Shown piece by piece: positions 33,906 through 42,659 of a stretch of 64,000 nucleotides of DNA. Below the pieces are notes generated by a model, which was given only the letters and a program-made list of their open reading frames with translations, did not search any database and was not told the DNA's origin. This stretch comes from Acidobacteriota bacterium. GTDB taxonomy: Bacteria > Acidobacteriota > Terriglobia > Bryobacterales > Bryobacteraceae. The translations under genes and the position numbers were made by a program. How positions within the stretch are numbered: position 1 is the first letter of the stretch; each line of letters begins with the position of its first letter. The stretch is from NCBI GenBank assembly GCA_025352795.1, contig JANXSF010000082.1, positions 1 to 64,000 of the forward strand. The letters run 5' to 3'.

Positions 33906-34276
33906 TGTTTGAGTAGACTCACTTTTCCAAGTAGATCATTCCTTGGTTTTGAAAGCTAGTATTAGTTACGGGAGTCCCCACTGGTAAACTGGCAGGGATG
34001 CCGATGTCATGTAATTGTTTTGAAATTGGAATGAAAACTTCGCTCGCAAGCGAGCGGACAGGTGGAATCGCCCAATACCGCATAGTTTTCCTGGAATCGG
34101 ACAACTTCAAGTGTGAAGCGAAGCTATCAGGTTTTTGAAAAACCGCTCCCTGTCCGTTTCCGAGCCGTGACCGCGAGGGAGCGGTCTTTTCACCATAAGT
34201 TATCCCAACAACGGTTGGAGCTTGTATATGTCTGCAGGGAAAACTATGCGGCAAATAATTAAGCATTAGCAGATTT
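33906..34276. other. Intergenic repeat region without a gene
   Basis: About 370 bases between the starts/ends of two minus-strand genes. Contents: a tight hairpin CGCTCGC/GCGAGCG (34041-34056), the 34095-34252 REP copy, and a likely promoter for the 33905 gene. A 115-aa frame here covers the repeat and is not credible. Confidence 0.55.
34095..34252. repeat. REP element, copy 2, with linked module
   Basis: AATCGGACAACTTCAAGTGT (34095-34114), an incomplete left REP arm (CCGCTCCCTGTCCG, about 34143-34156), a full inverted arm GAGCCGTGACCGCGAGGGAG (34162-34181) continuing to GCGGTC, then the conserved module (TATCCCAACAACGGTTGGAG, AAAACTATGCGGCA; about 34198-34252). Confidence 0.8.
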
Positions 34277-35272
34277 CTATTGCTTGCCCAACCACGGTTT
34301 CAACCAGCCTTGTTCCATGCCGTGACGGAAAATGAATCGTGCCATTGGCTTGGGATCCTCATTAGACCGCAACGTTCCTGGGTCCACATCGGCTTGGGCA
34401 ATAGCCACTGCGAATTCCTGCGCGATAACGTCCACCTTGTCTTTATGAGCAAGAACCAGGTCGCGAATTAACTGCCGTTGTTCCACGGTACCGGGCTTGC
34501 CGGGGAGTTCATGCACTTGAATGGGAAGCTTGGTGTTTTCATCCCATTGGATAGAGGAAAAAAAGCGTTCGTTGAAATTGATGGTGCCAGCAAGGTTGGT
34601 GCCTCTTAGATCCGCGTGCGATAAATCGGCAGCCGTCAAATCTGCTTCGCTCATTTCAGCTTCACGCAAATCGGTATAGCTCATGTCCGCGGCCTTGCAA
34701 TCAGCGCGAATCAAACGGGCTCGATGCAAATTTGCACCACTCAAGCAGGATTCAGAAAATAAGCACTCCGTAAGATTTCGTCCGCGCAGGTTGGCTCCCA
34801 GTAAGTTGGCGCGATGGAAACGGGCACGGCTTAAAACAGCTTCTGATAGGTCTGTGCCGCTAAGATCGGCCCCGGCCAATTGAGCCCCCCGCAAATCGCA
34901 GCGGGCGAATAAAGTGCTGTTGAAACTTGAGGAGCTGAGGTTGGATTCGCGTGCGTCAGCGTCTCTGAAATCGGCGCAATGGAATGACGTGGCGCGCAAA
35001 TAACTACGGAATAAATTCGCCCCACTCAGGTTCAAGCGGGCCAATTCCACTGCTGGACTTTCATCAGGAACGTCGTCCTGACTGGCCAGTTGAAACCAAT
35101 GGAACAGCGCCGATGGATCGCTGAGGCGGAAGTATTGAAGGTCAGGAATCGCGCTGGGGTGGCCGGAACGAAATTCATTCCATGCCGATACGCCAGACTG
35201 CAGCAATCGAGGCCAGTCAATGGTTGGCTCTGCCGGGCCAAAGCCAAAACTCAGACTCAATTGTTCTTGCAT
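34277..35272 (-). CDS. Pentapeptide-repeat protein
   Basis: 331 aa. Residues ~85-230 are tandem A-(D/N)-L-x-x repeats (for example LNLSGANLFRSYLRATSFHC, GAQLAGADLSGTDLSEAVLS, RADLSHADLRGTNLAG), forming a right-handed quadrilateral beta-helix. The N-terminal ~80 residues and the C-terminal ~90 (QLIRDLVLAHKDKVDVIAQE) are not repeats. No signal peptide. Follows the HspR stop codon directly with no gap, so it is in the same transcript. Some pentapeptide proteins mimic DNA and protect gyrase, but this one lacks any clear sign of that. Role unknown. Confidence 0.88.
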   Translation of the reverse strand: MQEQLSLSFGFGPAEPTIDWPRLLQSGVSAWNEFRSGHPSAIPDLQYFRLSDPSALFHWFQLASQDDVPDESPAVELARLNLSGANLFRSYLRATSFHCADFRDADARESNLSSSSFNSTLFARCDLRGAQLAGADLSGTDLSEAVLSRARFHRANLLGANLRGRNLTECLFSESCLSGANLHRARLIRADCKAADMSYTDLREAEMSEADLTAADLSHADLRGTNLAGTINFNERFFSSIQWDENTKLPIQVHELPGKPGTVEQRQLIRDLVLAHKDKVDVIAQEFAVAIAQADVDPGTLRSNEDPKPMARFIFRHGMEQGWLKPWLGKQ

Positions 35273-35677
35273 CTATCTTTTGCGAGCTCTTGGATTGGAG
35301 GCAATGATAACAGCATGTCCGCGCACCACGGGAACCAGGGAATTGTTTTGCACCTTCACATCTACAGGGGTTCGATTGGCAAGTTCAGAATTAAGGCTGG
35401 CCACAAATTCTTCAATCTGCCGTTGCATGGCTTCCATTTTTTCACGCATGTTGAGAATAATCTCGACGCCTGCCAGGTTGACACCTAATTCCCGAGTCAA
35501 CTTCAAAATCACTTCTAATCGTTCGATATCTTCATCGGTATAAAGCCTCGTGTTGCCGTCGCTACGCGATGGTTTCAGCAGCCCTTCACGCTCATACATC
35601 CGCAATGTTTGCGGATGTACTTCGTACTGTTCGGCAATGGCCGAAATCATGTACCCAGCTTTGGAGCGTTTAGCCAT
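35273..35677 (-). CDS. hspR: HspR-like MerR-family heat-shock repressor
   Basis: 134 aa. MerR winged helix at residues 8-75: YMISAIAEQYEVHPQTLRMY, EREGLLKPSRSDGNTRLYTD, EDIERLEVILKLTRELGVNL. These are diagnostic HspR strings. A coiled-coil dimer helix follows (NMREKMEAMQRQIEEFVA) and a short C-terminus (VPVVRGHAVIIASNPRAR). HspR normally represses dnaK-grpE-dnaJ/clpB from the end of that operon; here it stands with a pentapeptide gene and no chaperone gene is in the window. No HAIR-like inverted repeat was seen in the 155 bases upstream. Confidence 0.88.
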   Translation of the reverse strand: MAKRSKAGYMISAIAEQYEVHPQTLRMYEREGLLKPSRSDGNTRLYTDEDIERLEVILKLTRELGVNLAGVEIILNMREKMEAMQRQIEEFVASLNSELANRTPVDVKVQNNSLVPVVRGHAVIIASNPRARKR

Positions 35678-35832
35678 GAAAGGAACTACTTCTATTCTAA
35701 ACTGTGCAACACCATCTGGCGATCACCACCCATTCCTAACTCCTAAGTGATTCGATTTAATATTAAAACCAATTCAAAATCGTGAGTGACTCGCGGTACC
35801 GATGTTAAGGTGTTTGCAACAGGAGGACATTC

Positions 35833-36741
35833 ATGTCAAGAGTATTGTTAGCGAGGGGAGCATCTGGCGATATTGTGCGTGCGGTGCAGTCGCAACTAGG
35901 TTTTACGGGGGCTTCTCTCAGCGGCGTTTACAACACCGAGACATTTGCTGCCGTTTCTAAATTCCAAAAATCCCAGAACATTCCTCAGATCGGTGCAGTG
36001 GATTCTGAAACTTGGAAGCTGCTTATGACGATCGCAGCACCCACCGTGGAAGCGCGCATTCTACAGTTGACAGGCAGCTTTGAAGGTCATGGTTTCACAC
36101 TGGCGCAAGGGAACTACGATGGTGCTGGGATCACCTGGGGCATTATCGGGTTCACGCTGAAGGGTGGCGAACTGGGCGGGATCATCCAGGAAATTCACCA
36201 ACAGAATCCCGACTTAGTACAGCAGGCTTTTGGCACGAACACACTTCAGTTGATGGACATATTAGCAATGCCCTGGAAGAAGCAGGAAGAGTTCGCCAAT
36301 GCCCAAAGCTTAGGGGCAAACAAAGTACGATTAGCCTTACCCTGGCGCACTGCTTTTCGCGTTTTTGGTGAATTTCCAGAGGTGCAGGTAGCGCAACTTG
36401 CCCGGTCCAACAAAAATTACTATCAACCAGCGCTAGCCGCAGCCAAGACGCGAGGTCTGAAAACTGAGTTGGGAATTGCTCTGATGTTCGACATCCATGT
36501 GCAAAACGGAGGAATTTCAGCAGCCGCGCAAAAGCGCATCGACGACAGTGTTGCAGCACATCCGATAGCCAGCGAACAGGATCTACGAATTTTGATTGCC
36601 CATGCAGTGGCCGATTCCGCACGAGTGCAATATCGTGATGATGTGTTGAGCAGAAAGCTGACCATGGCTACCGGTACCGGTAAAGTTCACGGGGGCATGT
36701 ATATGTTGAGTAACTGGGGTTTGGATGAGTTTGTGGCGTAG
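35833..36741 (+). CDS. Peptidoglycan-binding domain plus GH46/lysozyme-like protein
   Basis: 302 aa. Residues ~1-62 are a PG_binding_1 domain (ARGASGDIVRAVQSQLGFTG, AVSKFQKSQNIPQIGAVDSE). The rest resembles the chitosanase/lysozyme superfamily: LTGSFEGHGFTLAQGNYDGA then GITWGIIGFTLKGGELGGI, where the Glu in SFEG and the Asp in NYDGAGITWG fit the two acids of GH46. No signal peptide is evident, so it may exit by lysis or another route, or the start may be wrong. AACAGGAGGACATTC is a strong ribosome site, which supports the start. Could cut chitosan or peptidoglycan. Confidence 0.8.
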   Translation: MSRVLLARGASGDIVRAVQSQLGFTGASLSGVYNTETFAAVSKFQKSQNIPQIGAVDSETWKLLMTIAAPTVEARILQLTGSFEGHGFTLAQGNYDGAGITWGIIGFTLKGGELGGIIQEIHQQNPDLVQQAFGTNTLQLMDILAMPWKKQEEFANAQSLGANKVRLALPWRTAFRVFGEFPEVQVAQLARSNKNYYQPALAAAKTRGLKTELGIALMFDIHVQNGGISAAAQKRIDDSVAAHPIASEQDLRILIAHAVADSARVQYRDDVLSRKLTMATGTGKVHGGMYMLSNWGLDEFVA

Positions 36742-36837
36742 ATGTGAAAGCGGCTTACTTCCACATTGGTAAGCTTTGGGCAAGAAAATATTGCTTAAAT
36801 CACACTTTCGACAAACAATTCAAGGTCTACTAGAAGA

Positions 36838-37749
36838 GTGGATCTAACAGCACCCCCGTCGGCGAAAGGTAAACGGCTTGACCATTTCCTGCAGGAGAGC
36901 ATTCCTCAATACAGTCGGTCCCGTTTAACCGATTGGATCAAGACTGACTTAGTGCTGGTCGATGGCCAAACTTTGCGGGCATCGCATTTACTTCGAGGCG
37001 GCGAATGCATCCATGTCACCCCTGCCAACCTGACTCCGCTTCGCGCTGAGGCTGAAGATATCCCTTTGGAAATTCTCTATGAAGATGCTGCCGTCATCGC
37101 CGTGAACAAGCCTTCCGGTATGGTGGTCCATGCCGGGGCAGGGAATCATACCGGAACCTTGGTTAACGCTTTGGTCCACCGCTTCGGACAACTATCTGAA
37201 GTGGGGGGCGACCTTCGTCCGGGGATTGTGCATCGGCTGGACAAAGAAACCAGTGGCGTACTGCTGGTGGCGCGCACTGATGAGGCGCATCGTAAACTGG
37301 CGTTGCAGTTTTCCACTCGCACGGTGGAAAAATATTACCTGACACTGGTGCACGGCAGCGTCCGCTTAAATTCTGGTCAAGTGGATTCACCCATTACTCG
37401 CGATCCGGTTCGCCGCACACGAATGACCACTAAGTTGGAATCGGGCAGACAGGCGCTGACTTACTACACTGTCTTGGATCGGTTTGACAAATTTACATAC
37501 CTGAAGATCCGCATTGGCACCGGACGTACTCATCAAATTCGGGTCCATATGGCGTCGTTGGGACATCCGGTTGTGGGCGATAAGTTGTATGGGGCACCTG
37601 CCCAGCCGCCCGATACCATACTGGCAGGACGGTTCTTTCTACACGCTTGGAAGATCAAGTTTGATAGCCCGGCCAGCGGAAAGAATTTAACTGTGGAATC
37701 TCCATTGCCGCAACCCCTGGCCGCTATAATTGAGGCTAGGAAATTATGA
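36838..37749 (+). CDS. rluD: Pseudouridine synthase RluD-like
   Basis: 303 aa; GTG start with AGAAGA upstream. S4 RNA-binding domain (residues ~10-70: KRLDHFLQESIPQYSRSRLT, LRASHLLRGGECIHV), then the catalytic domain with the conserved VHRLDKETSGVLLVAR (catalytic Asp near 130) and VAVNKPSGMVVHAG and GRTHQIRVHMAS. Isomerises uridines in 23S rRNA helix 69 (RluD), possibly other RluA-family sites. Its stop overlaps the start of the next gene by 4 bases. Confidence 0.93.
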   Translation: MDLTAPPSAKGKRLDHFLQESIPQYSRSRLTDWIKTDLVLVDGQTLRASHLLRGGECIHVTPANLTPLRAEAEDIPLEILYEDAAVIAVNKPSGMVVHAGAGNHTGTLVNALVHRFGQLSEVGGDLRPGIVHRLDKETSGVLLVARTDEAHRKLALQFSTRTVEKYYLTLVHGSVRLNSGQVDSPITRDPVRRTRMTTKLESGRQALTYYTVLDRFDKFTYLKIRIGTGRTHQIRVHMASLGHPVVGDKLYGAPAQPPDTILAGRFFLHAWKIKFDSPASGKNLTVESPLPQPLAAIIEARKL

Positions 37750-38660
37750 AACATTGGATTGCAGCCGCGCTGTTTGCCACGCTCGCTGGGGCGCAACAAA
37801 AACCTCCTCCCACTGAAGTAGTCGACCGGCCAATTACGGTTGACGTGGAACGTGTAAATTTGCTGTATACCGTTACCGACAAAAAGGGGCGCTTTGTCAC
37901 CGATCTGAAGAAGGAAGATTTCAGCGTCCTGGAGCGTAAGAAAGAACAACAGATCATGGAGTTTACAGCGGAATCCGATTTGCCGCTGCGCTTGGCGATC
38001 CTAATCGACACATCCAATTCCGTGCGTGACCGGTTCAAGTTTCAACAAGAAGCGGCCCTTGAGTTCATCCGCAATGTCCTTCGCCCCAAACAAGACAAGG
38101 CGACGGTGATTGGATTTGATACAGCTTCGGAGTTGATTTCCGATCTTACCGATGACGTGGAGAAGTTGGAAAAAGGCATCCGCAGTTTGCGTCCCGGCGG
38201 TGGAACTGCGTTGTATGATGCTGTGTTCTTCGCTGCCCGCGATAAGTTAATGCAGGAAGCACCCCTACACAAATTTAGACGAGCGATGATTATTGTGGGT
38301 GATGGCGATGATAACAACAGCCGTTATAGCCGCGATCAATCTTTGGAGATGGCTCAAAAAGCTGACACTGTAATCTACACAATTTCCACGAATATCACCC
38401 GTCAGGAATCGGACGGCGACAAGATCCTTAAATACCTTGCTGGGGAAACCGGGGGCTTGAGTTTTTTTCCTTTCAAGGTAACCGATTTGACGCAATCCTT
38501 CGAAAATATTTCCAACGAATTGCGCCATCAGTATAGCCTGCTGTATAAGCCTGAACCCTTTCAGCGTGATGGATTGTTCCATCCTGTGGAACTGAAGTTG
38601 AAATCGCGCAAGAACCTAATTGTTAGGGCTCGCCGTGGTTACTTCGCACCGAAAATGTAA
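37746..38660 (+). CDS. VWFA-related Acidobacteriota-type protein (TIGR03436-like)
   Basis: 304 aa. Weak signal-like start (HWIAAALFATLAGAQ), then the N-terminal signature VDVERVNLLYTVTDKKGRFV and TDLKKEDFSVLERKKEQ of the acidobacterial VWFA-related family. The von Willebrand A domain (~70-280) has a MIDAS site: LIDTSNSVRDR (D-x-S-x-S), GGTALYDAV and GDGDDNNSRYS. Binds a metal and probably protein ligands at the cell surface. Coupled to rluD by ATGA. The family is strongly enriched in Acidobacteriota, so it supports the taxonomic call. Confidence 0.9.
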   Translation: MKHWIAAALFATLAGAQQKPPPTEVVDRPITVDVERVNLLYTVTDKKGRFVTDLKKEDFSVLERKKEQQIMEFTAESDLPLRLAILIDTSNSVRDRFKFQQEAALEFIRNVLRPKQDKATVIGFDTASELISDLTDDVEKLEKGIRSLRPGGGTALYDAVFFAARDKLMQEAPLHKFRRAMIIVGDGDDNNSRYSRDQSLEMAQKADTVIYTISTNITRQESDGDKILKYLAGETGGLSFFPFKVTDLTQSFENISNELRHQYSLLYKPEPFQRDGLFHPVELKLKSRKNLIVRARRGYFAPKM

Positions 38661-38666
38661 GTTTGG

Positions 38667-39479
38667 TTACTTGATCACAATCGTTTTAGGATCATTTTCC
38701 ATCTTGGGAAATTTCAAGTTCATCGATTCCAATGTTTCTGTGATAATGCTGCTAACGGCCAGATTTCTGTACCATTTTTTATTGGCTGGAATGCAATACC
38801 AGGGCGCATAGGGTGTGCTGCATTGGGTAAGTGCATCTTCAAACGCGGCCATATAATCTTCCCAACGTTCCCGCTCTTTCAAATCTCCCATAGAGAATTT
38901 CCAGTTCTTGGTGGGATCAGCTAAGCGCTCTTCAAAACGTTTCTTCTGTTCCTCTTTTGAGATGTATAAAAAGAACTTCAGAACAGTAGTTCCTGAATCG
39001 GTCAACATTCTTTCAAAGTCATTGATGTGACCGTAACGCTTCTTCCATGTCTCTTTGGAAACCAGATCATGCACCCGCACAATCAGAACATCTTCATAGT
39101 GCGAACGGTTGAAAATGCCGATTTGCCCCTGCTCTGGAAGCACTTTGTGGATGCGCCATAAGTAATCATGGCGACGCTCTGCACCATCGGGAGCCTTAAA
39201 CGCAGTCACCACAGTGGACAATGGATTGAACGCTTCCATCACGTGGCGAATGGTTCCATCTTTGCCTCCGGCATCAATGCCTTGAAGAACAATTAATAGG
39301 GTTCGCTTGGCCTCAGCATACAGGCGATATTGCAAGTCACCCATAAGGGTCAAGTTTTTTGCTGTACGCTTCAGCGCCTCTTCTTTATCTTTGGCACCCT
39401 GACTAGCGGAGGCGTCCACACTACCAATTCGAAATTTCTTACCTGGCTGAACAATCAGTTCCTGGGAGATCTTCTGCAT
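38667..39479 (-). CDS. ppk2: Polyphosphate kinase 2 (PPK2)
   Basis: 270 aa, single PPK2 domain. Walker A LIVLQGIDAGGKDGTIRHVM (~65-80), lid region with RHDYLWRIHKVLPEQGQIGI and FNRSHYEDVLIVRVH, conserved KFFLYISKEEQKKRFEER and the C-terminal PWYCIPANKKWYRNLAV. The arginine/lysine pattern fits class I/III enzymes, which move phosphate between polyphosphate and AMP/ADP/GDP. Divergent from the gene at 39514, with starts 34 bases apart, so a shared promoter region. Confidence 0.93.
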   Translation of the reverse strand: MQKISQELIVQPGKKFRIGSVDASASQGAKDKEEALKRTAKNLTLMGDLQYRLYAEAKRTLLIVLQGIDAGGKDGTIRHVMEAFNPLSTVVTAFKAPDGAERRHDYLWRIHKVLPEQGQIGIFNRSHYEDVLIVRVHDLVSKETWKKRYGHINDFERMLTDSGTTVLKFFLYISKEEQKKRFEERLADPTKNWKFSMGDLKERERWEDYMAAFEDALTQCSTPYAPWYCIPANKKWYRNLAVSSIITETLESMNLKFPKMENDPKTIVIK

Positions 39480-39513
39480 AAAGTTACACTAGCAGAGATA
39501 ATAGAGAGCCACC

Positions 39514-41268
39514 ATGAAACTCCTTCTAATTGTCCTGCTATGCGCCGGTGTCTACGCTGAAGATTATGTGCTTGGGCCTGATTCCCAACCGCAGGTGGGC
39601 GTCCCCAAAGGAACTGTCACCAAATTCAAATTGGAACCAGGCAAGTTTTACCCTGGCACACCGCACAACTATGCAATCTACGTCCCCGCACAATATGATG
39701 CCGCGGCCAAGCCTGTGCCCGTAATGATTTTCTTAGATGGCAGCGGATCCCTGGGGAACGGCCAGCGTGTTCCTGTAGTGTTCGATAACCTGATCGCCAA
39801 GCACGAACTGCCACCGATGATCGGCATCTTTGTCGACCCCGGCGTCTTACCCGCGCTATCCGATCAAGCGCAGAGCCGTTATGAACGTGTGTTTGAATAT
39901 GATTCGCTCAGTGACCGTTACTCCAGGTTCCTGCTGGAAGAACTGATTCCTGAAGTTGCCAAGAAATATAATTTGTCCAAAGATCCGAATCATCGCGCGT
40001 TGGCAGGCGTTAGCACAGGTGCGGTAGGAGCGTTCGCTGCAGCTTGGAATCGACCAGATCAGTTTCACCGTGTGCTGAGTTTCATTGGTACGTTTGTGGC
40101 CATGAAAGGTGCTGATGCGATTCCTGCCTTAATCCGACGAACGGAGCCCAAGCCCATCCGCATTTTCCTGCAAGCGGGCAAAAACGATCATATTCTGCCC
40201 ACACAACTGTACGGCACATTCTTCGCGGGCAGTTGGCCGGTGAACAATCAGGTGATGCTGGAAGCATTGGAATCGGCTGGTTACGATGCGAAATTGGTGC
40301 TGGGTGACGAAGGTCATAACATGAAGCATGGCGCGGCCATCCTTCCCGATGCCCTGCGCTGGTTATGGCGTGATTATCCAGCTCCCATCCTAGTGAAGGA
40401 ACCCGCCGGTATGAGTCGTGAAGGTTGGGATTCGCGGAGCAAAGTGTATTCGCAATTTTCCGCCGATAAAACTTGGCAGAAAGTTGGTGGCACTTACAAA
40501 TCGGTAGTAACTCCTGTGAGTGGGATGAATGGTAGCATCTACTTTTCTGACACCGTTGCTAATCACATTTACAAAGCCGATGCCACTGGTACCGTATCAT
40601 TATTCAAAGAGGGCGCGGGTGCACTTGCATTTGGACCGGCAGGGCGGCTTTATGTATCTCAACCAGGGCGCAAGCGTATTGTATCGTACGGAACAAGTGG
40701 GGACGAAAAGACCGTGGCACTGGGTGTTGAAGCAGTCAGTATTGCGGTTGCTGCCAACGGAGTAACTTACTTCGCAGGGCCTGGAATTGGCTATGTGGAC
40801 GTATCCGGTAAGGTGCATATGGTGAATACTCTGGGTGAATTGGCGCAACCCTCAGCCGTAGCGATTTCACCAGATCAAGCGATGCTGATTGTAGCCGACA
40901 AGCAATCCCGATTCAGTTGGTCTTTTCAGATTGCCAAAGATGGCGCACCTGTAAATGGGGAGCCTTTCTTTCGTTTGGAGATGCCTGAATCTGGATGGAT
41001 GAGTGGCGCAATGGGAGTTACTGAGGATTCCATTGGGCAAGTTTATTTCGCCACCGCTTTAGGTGTTCAAGTTTGCGAAGCAAACGGACGCACGGCAATG
41101 ATCCTGAATGCGCCAGAGCAATTCGGCGCAGTTTCAAGCGTTGCCTTCGGCGGTAAAGATTTTGATTGGCTGCTGGTGGCACAAGGTGGAAAGCTGTTTC
41201 GGCGTCCGGTGAAGATTAATGGCGTTGCGCCATGGACTGCGGCCAAGTTACCTCGACCCCAATTGTAG
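39514..41268 (+). CDS. Secreted esterase (Fes-like alpha/beta-hydrolase) fused to an SMP-30/gluconolactonase-like propeller
   Basis: 584 aa. Signal peptide ~1-15 (LLLIVLLCAGVYAED). Part 1 (~20-290) is an enterochelin-esterase-like hydrolase: PHNYAIYVPAQYDAAAKPVP, VMIFLDGSGSLGNGQR, then AGVSTGAVGAFAAAWN (nucleophile Ser), and HNMKHGAAILPDALRW (His). Part 2 (~310-580) is a propeller with SGMNGSIYFSDTVANHIYKA, GPAGRLYVSQPGRKRIVSYG and NGVTYFAGPGIGYVDVSG, an SMP-30/gluconolactonase-like fold. Such two-part proteins are known in acidobacteria and planctomycetes. The substrate is unknown; the second part may be regulatory. Confidence 0.85.
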   Translation: MKLLLIVLLCAGVYAEDYVLGPDSQPQVGVPKGTVTKFKLEPGKFYPGTPHNYAIYVPAQYDAAAKPVPVMIFLDGSGSLGNGQRVPVVFDNLIAKHELPPMIGIFVDPGVLPALSDQAQSRYERVFEYDSLSDRYSRFLLEELIPEVAKKYNLSKDPNHRALAGVSTGAVGAFAAAWNRPDQFHRVLSFIGTFVAMKGADAIPALIRRTEPKPIRIFLQAGKNDHILPTQLYGTFFAGSWPVNNQVMLEALESAGYDAKLVLGDEGHNMKHGAAILPDALRWLWRDYPAPILVKEPAGMSREGWDSRSKVYSQFSADKTWQKVGGTYKSVVTPVSGMNGSIYFSDTVANHIYKADATGTVSLFKEGAGALAFGPAGRLYVSQPGRKRIVSYGTSGDEKTVALGVEAVSIAVAANGVTYFAGPGIGYVDVSGKVHMVNTLGELAQPSAVAISPDQAMLIVADKQSRFSWSFQIAKDGAPVNGEPFFRLEMPESGWMSGAMGVTEDSIGQVYFATALGVQVCEANGRTAMILNAPEQFGAVSSVAFGGKDFDWLLVAQGGKLFRRPVKINGVAPWTAAKLPRPQL

Positions 41269-41278
41269 AATCGAGTCG

Positions 41279-42244
41279 TTACTTAACCCAAGCGCAGACG
41301 ACTCCACCTTTATCCTCACAAAGGAAAGCGCGGAATTCTTTTGGTTTGTGAAGGGCCGTCCAACGACGTCCCAAAATGTAATATGGCTTGGCCCAGGCTT
41401 CACTATCAATGCAGCGCGGTGTAACTACCGAAACGGAATACATTCCTTGCGATGGGTAGCCAGTACGTGGATCCATAATGTGGCTATACGTTTTTCGGCC
41501 AACGCGGAAAAATTTTTCGTAGTTACCGGAAGTGGACATGGACTGATCTTTCAAAGTAACTTTGGCCACCACAATATTGCGATCTTTGGGATGTCGAATC
41601 ACAACTTCCCAACCAGTTTTGCCCGGCGGAGTCCCAATGGCATAAATGCTTGATCCGCCCGCAGTGACTAGTGCCGATTGAATTCCTTCCTGCTTCAAAA
41701 TCTCAACCATACGATCCACTGCGTAGCCCTTGCCAATGCCGCCAGGGTCCATTTCAACACCTGGTTTGCGGAATCGTACCGTGCGGTTTCCTGCTTTCAG
41801 AATAATGTTTTTATAGCCGACGCGACCCATTGCGCTGCGCACTTCTGCACCATGCGGTAAGTGCCCGGAACCTTTATAGAATCCCCAAACACGCATCAGA
41901 GGGCCCACCGTGATATCGAAACTGCCCTCACTCTGGCCGCTGTAGTTGACACAGGCAGCAATCAGATCGAATAACTCCTGACTAACTTGCACATCGCGTT
42001 CCGCGGCGAAACGATTTACCCGACTCCATTCACTTTCAGGACGGTAGTTAGACAGCAGATGGTCAAGCCGTTGCGCTTCTTCAAGTGCTGCTTCAACACC
42101 GGCTTGCAGTTGTTCTTTTTGGAAATGATAGGCGGCAATGGTGTAAGTGGTGCCCATCGCATCAATGCTGGATTCATATCGAAGAGGCTCCTGTGCGATG
42201 GCCAGAAGCGGGACAACCAAACAAATTACCGAAACTTGTTTCAC
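41279..42244 (-). CDS. apbE: FAD:protein FMN transferase (ApbE)
   Basis: 321 aa. Signal peptide ~1-17 (VICLVVPLLAIAQ), so it should act outside the cytoplasm. Family motifs: SSIDAMGTTYTIAAYH near the start, DITVGPLMRVWGFYKGSG, MDPGGIGKGYAVDRMVEIL (~160-178), ALVTAGGSSIYAIG, and YSHIMDPRTGYPSQGMYSV with the DPRTG metal-binding site. Transfers FMN onto threonines of flavoproteins such as NqrB/C or RnfD/G. Start overlaps the end of rbfA by 4 bases. Confidence 0.94.
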   Translation of the reverse strand: MKQVSVICLVVPLLAIAQEPLRYESSIDAMGTTYTIAAYHFQKEQLQAGVEAALEEAQRLDHLLSNYRPESEWSRVNRFAAERDVQVSQELFDLIAACVNYSGQSEGSFDITVGPLMRVWGFYKGSGHLPHGAEVRSAMGRVGYKNIILKAGNRTVRFRKPGVEMDPGGIGKGYAVDRMVEILKQEGIQSALVTAGGSSIYAIGTPPGKTGWEVVIRHPKDRNIVVAKVTLKDQSMSTSGNYEKFFRVGRKTYSHIMDPRTGYPSQGMYSVSVVTPRCIDSEAWAKPYYILGRRWTALHKPKEFRAFLCEDKGGVVCAWVK

Positions 42245-42600
42245 GACTCCGTGTCGCGCGGTCGACCTTTTTGGATGCGCTTCAGCAGGCTGGCCACCTT
42301 ACTGGAATCAACTTCCTTGTCTGATTCAAAACTTAGTTCGGGTGTGGCACGCATTTGTAGGTTCATCGCCAACTGTTTTCGCAGATAACCTTTTGCACCA
42401 GCGAGTGCTTCCAACGCGCCTACTTCCATTTTGGGGTCCAGAAGATTGACGCGGACGCGTGCTCGGTGGAGATCTGGACTAACCAGCACTTCTGTGACAA
42501 CCACATCGGCCACGCGGGGGTCAGTCATTTCGTAGGCGATGAGTTCAGAAATTTCCTCTCGGATGGCTTCTGCAACGCGCTGGAATCGAATTTCGTCCAT
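42241..42600 (-). CDS. rbfA: Ribosome-binding factor A
   Basis: 119 aa, the usual length. Binds the 30S subunit late in assembly and is needed for 16S rRNA 5' processing. Visible KH-like pattern: FQRVAEAIREEISELIAYEM, TDPRVADVVVTEVLVSPDLH, VRVNLLDPKMEVGALEALAG and LRKQLAMNLQMRATPELSFE. Upstream is a glycosyltransferase gene (minus), so rbfA probably starts its own transcript, with apbE following. AGGATTCCACC lies before the start. Confidence 0.92.
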   Translation of the reverse strand: MDEIRFQRVAEAIREEISELIAYEMTDPRVADVVVTEVLVSPDLHRARVRVNLLDPKMEVGALEALAGAKGYLRKQLAMNLQMRATPELSFESDKEVDSSKVASLLKRIQKGRPRDTES

Positions 42601-42659
42601 GGTGGAATCCTTTTATTCAAGGATAGCATTGGCCACCAAGGGCTTCTGATTCATTCATG

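Noticed and set aside
33919-34266. 115-aa minus frame
   Set aside because: It covers the REP copy and its linked module, so it is repeat sequence read by chance.
35678-35832. HspR binding (HAIR) site ahead of hspR
   Set aside because: No CTTGAGT...ACTCAAG inverted repeat seen.
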